This document shows, one piece after another, positions 1-5,983 of a stretch of 6,906 nt of DNA; the stretch's first letter is position 1; each line of letters begins with the position of its first letter. The notes beneath the pieces are model-generated. The model was given only the letters and a program-made list of their open reading frames with translations. It was not told where the DNA came from and did not search any database. The DNA is from Armatimonadota bacterium (lineage in GTDB: Bacteria; Armatimonadota; Chthonomonadetes; Chthonomonadales; Chthonomonadaceae), in assembly GCA_026392135.1 (NCBI GenBank), contig JAPLCR010000235.1, forward strand, positions 1 to 6,906, given 5' to 3'. A program made the translations under genes and the position numbers.

Positions 1-959
1 GAGTTGTAACCAATAGCGACGTTGTTGCTACCGGTGGTATTCTTGAAGAGAGACTGTACCCCAATACCTACGCTAAACCCTGCTGTGGTGTTCGCTTTCA
101 TGGCGTTAAATCCCGAAGCGACATTGTAAGAGCCTGTAGTATTCGATACGAGAGTAGCCACTCCATCCGCCGTATTGTTGCTCCCGGTGGTGTTCGCTTG
201 GAGGGATTGGTAGCCATTCGCGGTATTTTGGTACCCCGTCGTGTTGAAGTTGAGGGCATTGACACCATTAGCGGTGTTGTTATAACCTGTGGTATTGTAA
301 TAGAGGGCAGAGGAACCACTTGCGGTATTAAAATTCCCTGTGGTGTTGGAGTAGAGGGAATAGTAACCATTAGCGGAGTTGTTGTTGCCCGTCGTGTTAG
401 AGTAGAGGGATTGGTAGCCGTTGGCGACGTTGTTGTAACCTATGGTGTTGTAGTAGAGTGCATTGACACCATTAGCGGCGTTGTTGTTGCCCGTCGTGTT
501 GTAGTAGAGGGCATTGACGCCATTAGCGGTGTTGTAGCCCCCTGTCGTATTGGAGTAGAGGGACTGGACACCATTAGCGGTGTTGTAGTTCCCCGTTGTG
601 TTGGAGAAGAGGGCATAAGAGCCGCTTGCGGTATTCAAATTACCCGTTGTGTTCGCGTAGAGGGCAGCGGCGCCATTCGCGACGTTGTAGCTCCCCGTTG
701 TGTTCGATAAGAGGGCATTGAAGCCATTTGCGGTGTTGAAGGTACCGGTTGCGTTGAAGTAGAGTGAGTTCATTCCATTTGCGGTGTTGTAGGAACCTGT
801 TGAGTTGACGTAAAGGGCTTGGAAGCCATTTGCGGTGTTGAAGTTACCTGTTGTGTTATTGAGGAGGGCTTGGTGTCCATTTGCAGCGTTGAAGCTCCCC
901 GTTGTGTTGGAGAAGAGGGATTGGTAACCAAAAGCAGAGTTGCCGTCTCCTGTAGTGTT
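1..959 (-). repeat. 51-bp coding tandem repeat array of the partial fibre gene (18 units plus part of a 19th)
   Basis: Each unit is 51 bp and encodes 17 residues. On the plus strand the landmark gccattygcggtgttg recurs every 51 bp, for example at 775 and 826. Protein consensus is N-T-T-G-x-(Y/N)-N-T-A-N-G-x-x-(A/S)-L-(Y/L)-x. The last units before the edge shift toward the VGIG/VAIG form seen near the end of the paralog's array. Units are similar but not identical, so this is an old, diverging array rather than a fresh expansion. Confidence 0.93.
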
Positions 960-1070
960 GTTGTTGAGAGCACCTGTGCCAAACAAAGTGTTTTGCGAGA
1001 AGGCAGGTAGAGAGGAGAGAAGTAGCACAGACACAATAGCGCCGTGTAAGAGAGAAGCGAACTTTTTCAA
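1..1070 (-). CDS. Exported 17-residue-repeat (YadA-head-like) fibre protein, partial; C-terminus beyond left edge
   Basis: This is the 5' part (356 complete codons) of a gene whose reading frame stays open to the window edge. I place the start at TTG (1068-1070). AAAAGGAG lies 6 nt upstream, there is no in-frame ATG or GTG nearby upstream, and this start gives a 26-residue signal peptide (MKK..., hydrophobic core, ending PAFSQ). That peptide matches the complete paralog at 1240-2946 in length and pattern. After an 11-residue linker come 18 exact 17-residue units of the form NTTGxYNTANGxxALYx and the start of a 19th that ends VAIGYN. By comparison with head repeats of trimeric autotransporters and tail fibres (xxVAIGxx), I infer a trimeric left-handed beta-roll fibre. 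The visible part ends where the paralog is about 35 residues short of leaving its repeats, so the missing C-terminus probably holds a linker, an S74 domain and a coiled coil; this is not seen. Function unknown; surface adhesin or matrix protein is a guess. Confidence 0.86.
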   Translation of the reverse strand, partial: MKKFASLLHGAIVSVLLLSSLPAFSQNTLFGTGALNNNTTGDGNSAFGYQSLFSNTTGSFNAANGHQALLNNTTGNFNTANGFQALYVNSTGSYNTANGMNSLYFNATGTFNTANGFNALLSNTTGSYNVANGAAALYANTTGNLNTASGSYALFSNTTGNYNTANGVQSLYSNTTGGYNTANGVNALYYNTTGNNNAANGVNALYYNTIGYNNVANGYQSLYSNTTGNNNSANGYYSLYSNTTGNFNTASGSSALYYNTTGYNNTANGVNALNFNTTGYQNTANGYQSLQANTTGSNNTADGVATLVSNTTGSYNVASGFNAMKANTTAGFSVGIGVQSLFKNTTGSNNVAIGYN

Positions 1071-1076
1071 TGTAGT

Positions 1077-1084
1077 CTCCTTTT
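1077..1084 (-). promoter_or_regulatory. Ribosome binding site that fixes the TTG start of the partial fibre gene
   Basis: The minus strand reads AAAAGGAG-actaca-TTG: a strong Shine-Dalgarno core six bases from a TTG codon. The resulting signal peptide aligns without gaps with that of the paralog (both 26 residues), which supports TTG as the true start. Confidence 0.8.
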
Positions 1085-1120
1085 GTCGCGATGTTATCTT
1101 GCGAACCTAAGACCAACATT

Positions 1121-1150
1121 CTATTCTGCTACCGTTCTCTATTCTCCTCC
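1121..1150 (-). promoter_or_regulatory. Purine-rich leader element shared with the paralog (possible regulatory site)
   Basis: The minus strand reads GGAGGAGAAT followed by AGAGAACGGTAGCAGAATAG. The leader of the paralog (2979-3008) has the same GGAGGAGAAT, then a related stretch (about 20 of 30 positions equal without gaps). It begins about 71 nt before the TTG start here and about 53 nt before the ATG there. It may be a conserved 5'UTR or operator element, or simply duplicated leader sequence. I cannot see a convincing -35/-10 pair in this 169-bp gap. Confidence 0.3.
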
Positions 1151-1175
1151 TTCCTCCCCAAAAACGCATTTGTAG

Positions 1176-1219
1176 AAAAACGCCCCCACTAGATCATGTT
1201 ATGAGCGAGTGGAGGCGTT
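1176..1219 (-). terminator. Intrinsic terminator after the complete repeat/S74 gene
   Basis: The minus strand reads AACGCCTCCACT, a 17-nt loop, then AGTGGGGGCGTT running into a TTTTT tract. The 12-bp stem has a single G-U wobble, and the loop can itself form a 4-bp TCAT/ATGA helix. It begins about 20 nt after the TAG stop at 1240. It should end the transcript of the complete paralog and so separate it from the partial paralog downstream, which then needs its own promoter. Confidence 0.85.
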
Positions 1220-1239
1220 TCGTGTTTCAAACGGTGTCT

Positions 1240-2946
1240 CTAGTGTTGAACGATGTTGACCTTCTGAATGGAAGCGTTGTCCTTGCTGTTTTGGACATAC
1301 GCCGCCAGTTGGGTCAGCAGTCTCTTTTGTTGTGCGAGTTCTGCTCTCAACGCTGTGGCTTCTGCCGTGTGAGAGGCTTTTAGTGATGCTACCTCGCTTT
1401 TCAACGCCGTAACCTCTGCCTTACGTGAGCCATGTTCTTTCTGAAGCTCATTGAGTATCATGGGAGTCAGCAGGTGATAGCGGACAGTGAAGGGCTTTCC
1501 CGCCTTGTCATACTGAACGAGGTCGGGGAACACCTTTGCAACCTCTTCGGCAATCAGTCCATATTGGAGGGGATGACCACCCTTTTCATCCGCGACTTTG
1601 TAGCGGAAAGTCACGGGTCGGAGTTGGAGCAGTTTGTCGCTCACGGTTCCCATCGTCTTGATTTCGTTCTTGAACCTGCGGGAGGAGGTTATCGTTCCGA
1701 GTTGACCGTTCGAGTCTACATAGACGGCTACTCCGCTGGAGGAGGTCGCGCCATTGATACCCGCGATGTAAGCGGATGTCTGCGTGCCAGTAGTTCCGAT
1801 ACGAATGGCTCCGCTCTCCGCCGCTACGCCGAGGCTGCCGATAGCAATGTTGTTACTCCCTTTGGTCAGGTTGTAGCCGCCGGAATAGCCGATGCCTATA
1901 TTGCCCTTGCCCGTGTTCTGGTAGAGCGAGTTGTAACCAATAGCGACGTTGTTGCCGCCTGTCGTGTTCTTGAAGAGAGACTGAGCGCCAAGCCCTACGT
2001 TGTTGGCGGCGGTGGAGTTGGCGTAGAGGGCGTTGTAGCCTAACGCTGTGTTGTAGCCGCCTGTCGTGTTCTTAAACAGAGCGTTGTACCCCATCGCCGT
2101 ATCGGCGGTTGCGCTCGTACTCTGTTGAAGGCTACTCGTTCCGTTTGCAGTGTTGTAGTTTCCTACAGTATTGGAGAGCAGGGAGCTATTGCCAGTAGCG
2201 ACGTTGCCAGAGCCAGTAGTATTAGAGTAGAGGGCGGCACTGCCATTCGCGGTGTTGGCGCTCCCCGTTCCGTTCGTGTAGAGGGCGGTGAAACCATTCG
2301 CGGTGTTGTTACTCCCCGTTGTGTTCGCGTACAGTGCATAAGAGCCGCTTCCGGTATTGGCACCCCCTGTCGTGTTCGCGTAGAGGGCGGCGGCGCCATT
2401 CGCGGTGTTGTAGGCTCCCTCTGTGTTGCTAAGGAGAGCGCCGATGCCATTCGCGGTATTGTTGCTACCCGTTGTGTTGCTGTAGAGGGAGCCGTATCCA
2501 TTTGCGACGTTGTTGTAACCCGTTGTGTTTTGATAGAGGGAGTAAGTTCCATTTGCTACATTGTTATAACCTGTTGAGTTACTGCCAAGAGCGTAGTAGC
2601 CGTTCGCGGTGTTGTAGGAACCTGTTCTGTTGTTGTAGAGGGAGTTAACGCCATTTGCGGTGTTGTAGGAACCTGTTGAGTTGGCGTAAAGGGCTTGAAA
2701 GCCATTCGCGGTATTGTAGTTCCCCGTTGTGTTAAAATAGAGAGCGAAGTAGCCGTTCGCGGTGTTGTAGCTACCTTCTGCGTTGTTGCAGAGGGCGGAG
2801 TAGCCAAAGGCGGAATTTCTGTTACCCGTTGTGTTGTTGTAGAGGGCGAAAACGCCGTAGGCTGTATTCTGCGCTGTAGCGGGTGTAGAGGCGAAAAGTA
2901 GAGCGGAAACGATAGTGCCGAGTAAGAGTTGAGAGGTTCGTTGCAT
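1240..2946 (-). CDS. Exported repeat fibre protein with C-terminal Peptidase_S74 chaperone domain and coiled coil
   Basis: 568 residues from the ATG at 2944-2946. An earlier in-frame ATG (2959-2961) is less likely, because AAGGA sits 7 nt before the second ATG and the first has no ribosome site. Order of parts: signal peptide 1-26 (ending ATAQ); 18 units of 17 residues from residue 38, then two degenerate units ending near 376 in the NVAIG/NIGIG/NIAIG style of beta-roll heads; a linker with RIGTTGTQTSAYIAG; an S74 domain from about 421 to 500; a heptad-like coiled coil about 505-550. S74 landmarks are SSRRFK (S421 and K426, the Ser/Lys spacing of the endosialidase-type autoprotease), LRPVTFRYK and YGLIAEEVAKVFPDLV. 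In characterised S74 proteins this domain trimerises the fibre and then cuts itself off before the Ser. I infer a secreted or surface homotrimeric fibre. Ligand and role are unknown, and no outer-membrane anchor is visible. Confidence 0.93.
   Translation of the reverse strand: MQRTSQLLLGTIVSALLFASTPATAQNTAYGVFALYNNTTGNRNSAFGYSALCNNAEGSYNTANGYFALYFNTTGNYNTANGFQALYANSTGSYNTANGVNSLYNNRTGSYNTANGYYALGSNSTGYNNVANGTYSLYQNTTGYNNVANGYGSLYSNTTGSNNTANGIGALLSNTEGAYNTANGAAALYANTTGGANTGSGSYALYANTTGSNNTANGFTALYTNGTGSANTANGSAALYSNTTGSGNVATGNSSLLSNTVGNYNTANGTSSLQQSTSATADTAMGYNALFKNTTGGYNTALGYNALYANSTAANNVGLGAQSLFKNTTGGNNVAIGYNSLYQNTGKGNIGIGYSGGYNLTKGSNNIAIGSLGVAAESGAIRIGTTGTQTSAYIAGINGATSSSGVAVYVDSNGQLGTITSSRRFKNEIKTMGTVSDKLLQLRPVTFRYKVADEKGGHPLQYGLIAEEVAKVFPDLVQYDKAGKPFTVRYHLLTPMILNELQKEHGSRKAEVTALKSEVASLKASHTAEATALRAELAQQKRLLTQLAAYVQNSKDNASIQKVNIVQH
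1819..2835 (-). repeat. 51-bp coding tandem repeat array of the complete fibre gene (18 full units plus 2 degenerate)
   Basis: Same 51-bp/17-residue period as the neighbouring paralog. N-terminal units are of the NTANG type. From roughly the 15th unit they change (ADTAMG, YNTALG, NNVGLG, NNVAIG), and the penultimate unit is one residue short (NTGKGNIGIGYSGGYN). Most units begin N-x-T, which is also a sequon for N-glycosylation. Only one cysteine occurs in the array (first unit, SALCN). Confidence 0.93.
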
Positions 2947-2952
2947 TGTAAT

Positions 2953-2958
2953 ATCCTT
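2953..2958 (-). promoter_or_regulatory. Ribosome binding site that decides the start of the complete fibre gene
   Basis: The minus strand reads ATGAAGGATATTACAATG. The AAGGA(T) lies within the codons that follow the upstream ATG and is 7 nt before the second ATG. The upstream ATG has no purine-rich site in front of it, so translation most likely starts at 2946, giving a signal peptide that begins MQRTSQLLLG. Confidence 0.7.
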
Positions 2959-2978
2959 CATAAATGAATTTCAAGGAT

Positions 2979-3008
2979 ACAGTTCGCCACTGCTCACAAT
3001 TCTCCTCC
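2979..3008 (-). promoter_or_regulatory. Leader element shared with the partial paralog (possible regulatory site)
   Basis: The minus strand reads GGAGGAGAAT followed by TGTGAGCAGTGGCGAACTGT, resembling the 1121-1150 element ahead of the other paralog. The 154-bp gap it lies in (2947-3100) also holds GC-rich short inverted repeats (around 3040-3090) but no U-tract, so I see no convincing terminator for the upstream phosphoesterase gene. No clear promoter hexamers either. Confidence 0.3.
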
Positions 3009-3100
3009 CCACATATCAAGACGCACGCAAGCCTACCTCTAGCCGCCTTCCAGCGTCCTTCGGCAGGCTCGCCGCCTTTCCCTCTGCCAAAATACCCGCG

Positions 3101-5875
3101 TTACGGCTTCTTCTGCTCCTGCGCCGCTAGCCTCAGCACGTTCTCCTCCACGTCCGCCGCATCCCGTATAATCGAACGCTCTCTTCGCGCCGCCATGTAG
3201 TGCGGGTCTTTCGGGTTCTTCGCCTTTTCCGGGTCAAAGATACGCGGGTCTACGGGAACATGGTTGTACGGCGTGAAGTCCGGCTTCGTGGTAAAGCAGT
3301 CCGAAAAGTCGTTTGCAAGCGCGTCGAACATATTCAGGGGAGGAAGCCCCAGTATCTGGTAGAGGGTGCGGTGCATACTCAAAATGGTGGTGTGGCGGTG
3401 CGACACGTAGCCGCGCTTTATCCAGGGGCTTATGGCAAGGAGAACGCTCCTCTGCGCGTCTACGTGGTCAGGCTCGCCGCCCGAATCGTCCTGCGTAATG
3501 AAAATCGCCATGTTCTTCCAGTATTTTGTATGGCTCAGGAAGTCCACAATGCGCCCCATCGAAAGGTCGTTATCCGCCATCCAAGATGCCACATAGGGAT
3601 AGCCTTTCGCAGGTTTGGGTCCCGCGCCATGGTCGTTACAGATGCAGATATTGATAAAGCGCGGACACTCTTTGCCGCCATTCACAAAAAGGCGATTGAA
3701 ATCGAGTTCAAACCAGTAGGAGCGGTACTGGTCGGGGATGTTCATGTTGAAGATGGGGAACTCCCAGCAGGTATTATCCGCAAGAACTTTAGGGATAGGG
3801 TAGTTCGCTACCTCCCTCGCTCCTGTCTTCTCCGAATCTTCGTCTTCGCCTACGCCCGGAAACTCAAAACCTTCTCCGTAGTTGCGGAAGGTCTTGCCGC
3901 CTCGCGCTAAATGCTCCCACATTGAACCCGCTTCGGGGTAGTCTTCGGGGAACTGGCTTCCGTTGGAGCCGTAGGAGGCGAGCCTTCCGGGTGCTGTGGT
4001 CTTTGTTTTGAAATTGTAACCGAGCGTGTACATCATCTGCGAAAAGTTGTTTGGCTGAATGCCTACTAGCCAGCGATGCCCCACGCCAGAGGCTTCCGGC
4101 TGCATATAGAAGTTATCACTCACCGTGAACTGACGGGCGAGGGCGTTATGATTGGTCATCACCGCTACATCGGTTAACGTAGGTTGACCGGGACCGGAGA
4201 TGGTCTGCTTATAGCCCCACCGAAGCAGGCTAGGGTCGTCGTTAGCACCGGGAACCCTATCGAAAATGGTGTCGTAGGTGTGGTTCTCTTTAGTGAGAAA
4301 GACCACGTACTTAATCTCTTTCGAGGCTTGCCCTACCATCTGTGGGACGATGGGAGAGGAGAGTGCCTTTCGGGTTGGGCTGTTGTCTATAATCCCGTTG
4401 TTGCTGAGAACCTTCTGCGTCAGTTTACCTAGCTCCATGTTGGAGGGCGCGGAGAGGATGGAGACCGCTCCCTTCAATCCCAAAAATTCGCTTTTTGGTA
4501 GGTTCTTCACACCTTTGGGTCCATTTCCGAATCCTCGGAAGTTGATACAGATAAGGCTCTTTCCATCGGCGGAAGTGCCGATGCGATAGGGATACCATGC
4601 GGTGGGGATATGCCCTAAAACCTTCGCGGAGCGCGTATCTAGCACGGCGATTGCGTTAATACCCGACTCAGTAACATAGAGTCGCGAACCGTCCGGCGAG
4701 AGGGTCATGCCACAGGGGCTTACGCCGCGCAGTTTGGCGACAAGCGGAGAGGGCGAGAGCCGCGTGCTGGCGACGATCTTGCCCGTTTTGAGGTCTATGC
4801 GCTCTATCAGGTCGTTGTTGAAGTTGGAGACGTAGAGCGAAGCGCCGCTTGCCACAAGGTAGTTGGGGGCACTTCCGCCAATAGTCTTGCCCCCTTCAGA
4901 GGGCGCACCGACAAGAAGCCCCGTTTTGATTTTTCGGACGATTTTCGGCTTTGCGGGGTTGCTGGCATCTATCCCCCACACCGAAAATGAGTCGTCAGTA
5001 TTTACATCGCCTAGCCCCGCGATTTTTCGCCCCTCAAAAATGGTTCCGTTGCGTGCCTCTTTACTGGGATAGGCGAAGGGCGGACGCGTCAGACCGCGTG
5101 GGTCGAGGCGGCTTTTATCCTTCTCCTTGGCGGCGAGTTCAGGGTCGATGGGAGGCGTTGCGGTGTACTGAAACATCCCCACATTCGCAACGTAGACGTG
5201 TTTCCCAACAACTGCTAGCGCGTAGGGATACCTTCCGGAGGCGATAGAGGAGACGATTTTGCGGGTTTGGGTATCTATAATGACGACGCGGAAGTTGGTG
5301 GTGTCGGCGACGTAGAGGTAACGGTTATCGTCGCTAAGTTTTACGTCCATCGCAACGCTATCTTCGTATTTACGCCCTTTCACCGCCTGATTAAGTTCTA
5401 CCTCGCCTATCACTCTACTCGCTCTGGTGTCGTAGATTCGGATTTCGCCCGAATCTCCGCTACTCCAGTAGAGTGTATTTCCATCTGAAGAGAGTACCGC
5501 GACGCGAGTCTCCCCGCGTCGCCCCTTGTTCTTCTTCTCGTCACTATCCATTGCGGGGTCGAGCCGAGTGATGGTAGGGCTGCCGCTCTGCCAGTTTCGG
5601 AAAAGGGTTCCCTCCTGCGCTGAGACGATAAAGGCGACCTTTCCATCTCTACTAAGGGTGAGGGCATGGGGCCAAGAAGGTACGGGAATGTGTTTTCCTA
5701 CCGGGCGTAGCAGGCGCCCAGAAGGGATAATGGTGGTTCCGCTGGGGTTGTGGGTGGCGTACTCGTTCACCACTGCCGCGTGAAGGTAGGGAGTTGCTTT
5801 CTGCGCGAAAGCAGTTGCTACTACGCCCGTAAGCGCGAAAAACGCTACAGGTACTGTCAAACGATGATAATTCAC
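3101..5875 (-). CDS. Exported bifunctional protein: YncE-like beta-propeller fused to alkaline-phosphatase-superfamily phosphoesterase
   Basis: 924 residues from GTG (5873-5875), chosen because GGAGGAG lies 10 nt upstream and it directly opens a signal peptide (core VPVAFFALTGVVATAFAQ). An upstream in-frame GTG at 5935 would add 20 basic residues and lacks a ribosome site. Residues about 40-480 are propeller blades with repeated LYVAD/LYVSN/LYVTES strands, DT(Q/R)(T/S)xKI turns and SPDG/SADG motifs, as in YncE/YVTN proteins. Residues about 520-880 match the phosphoesterase family (phospholipase C/acid phosphatase type): ENHTYDTIF (E530, N531), SDNFY, EASGVGHRW (S596, a candidate nucleophile by family analogy), NDHG (747-750), QDDSGGEPDHVDAQRS (D796, D797, D803, H804) and SHRHTT (H826, H828). 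Q808 sits where I recall His in relatives. It probably hydrolyses a phosphoester outside the cytoplasm; the substrate is unknown. The propeller may bind ligand or position the substrate. It follows kdsB after 108 bp, perhaps co-transcribed. Confidence 0.93.
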   Translation of the reverse strand: MNYHRLTVPVAFFALTGVVATAFAQKATPYLHAAVVNEYATHNPSGTTIIPSGRLLRPVGKHIPVPSWPHALTLSRDGKVAFIVSAQEGTLFRNWQSGSPTITRLDPAMDSDEKKNKGRRGETRVAVLSSDGNTLYWSSGDSGEIRIYDTRASRVIGEVELNQAVKGRKYEDSVAMDVKLSDDNRYLYVADTTNFRVVIIDTQTRKIVSSIASGRYPYALAVVGKHVYVANVGMFQYTATPPIDPELAAKEKDKSRLDPRGLTRPPFAYPSKEARNGTIFEGRKIAGLGDVNTDDSFSVWGIDASNPAKPKIVRKIKTGLLVGAPSEGGKTIGGSAPNYLVASGASLYVSNFNNDLIERIDLKTGKIVASTRLSPSPLVAKLRGVSPCGMTLSPDGSRLYVTESGINAIAVLDTRSAKVLGHIPTAWYPYRIGTSADGKSLICINFRGFGNGPKGVKNLPKSEFLGLKGAVSILSAPSNMELGKLTQKVLSNNGIIDNSPTRKALSSPIVPQMVGQASKEIKYVVFLTKENHTYDTIFDRVPGANDDPSLLRWGYKQTISGPGQPTLTDVAVMTNHNALARQFTVSDNFYMQPEASGVGHRWLVGIQPNNFSQMMYTLGYNFKTKTTAPGRLASYGSNGSQFPEDYPEAGSMWEHLARGGKTFRNYGEGFEFPGVGEDEDSEKTGAREVANYPIPKVLADNTCWEFPIFNMNIPDQYRSYWFELDFNRLFVNGGKECPRFINICICNDHGAGPKPAKGYPYVASWMADNDLSMGRIVDFLSHTKYWKNMAIFITQDDSGGEPDHVDAQRSVLLAISPWIKRGYVSHRHTTILSMHRTLYQILGLPPLNMFDALANDFSDCFTTKPDFTPYNHVPVDPRIFDPEKAKNPKDPHYMAARRERSIIRDAADVEENVLRLAAQEQKKP

Positions 5876-5885
5876 GATTTTCTGT

Positions 5886-5892
5886 CTCCTCC
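5886..5892 (-). promoter_or_regulatory. Ribosome binding site for the GTG start of the YncE/phosphoesterase gene
   Basis: The minus strand reads GGAGGAG, ten bases, then GTG. Spacing is slightly long, but the site is strong and the signal peptide starts exactly here. Position 5935, the other in-frame GTG, has no such site. Confidence 0.6.
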
Positions 5893-5954
5893 GCTTGTTA
5901 TGCTGAAGCGTCCACTCTCCGAAAAAACGCACCACCCTTTTCGTTTACAAATAT

Positions 5955-5981
5955 GGGTTCACTTTAAGCCGAGTGAATCCC
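5955..5981 (-). terminator. Hairpin just after kdsB; weak terminator or other RNA structure
   Basis: The minus strand reads GGGATTCACT, an 8-nt loop, then AGTGAACCC: six perfect pairs, a one-base bulge and three G-C pairs. It begins 2 nt after the kdsB stop codon. It is followed by ATATTTGT rather than a proper U-run, so termination would be partial at best. It could instead stabilise the kdsB 3' end or be an operator for the next gene. Confidence 0.35.
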
Positions 5982-5983
5982 TG

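Noticed and set aside
856..1119. 87-residue minus-strand ORF with ATG at 1119 overlapping the start of the partial fibre gene
   Set aside because: Its frame differs from the repeat frame, the GGAGGAG upstream is too far from its ATG, and its product has no recognisable features.
198..2577. Long plus-strand open frames across the repeat arrays (for example 198-710 and 2125-2577), and minus-strand ones in the wrong frame
   Set aside because: The 51-bp unit is a multiple of three, so any frame lacking a stop in one unit stays open through many. These frames give low-complexity GVV/EGxxxI or TPST/TTPQM repeats with no ribosome sites. The frame giving signal peptides and NTTG units is the coding one.
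1..2835. CRISPR-like regular periodicity
   Set aside because: The period is 51 bp with no conserved repeat/unique spacer alternation; variation is spread over the unit and follows codon positions of a protein repeat.
3035..3090. GC-rich inverted repeats after the phosphoesterase gene as a terminator
   Set aside because: Stems are only 4-5 bp with competing pairings, and no U-tract follows on the minus strand.
3200..3910. 236-codon plus-strand ORF inside the phosphoesterase gene
   Set aside because: It is antisense to a region with clear family motifs (QDDSGGEPDHV, NDHG) and its own product resembles nothing I know.
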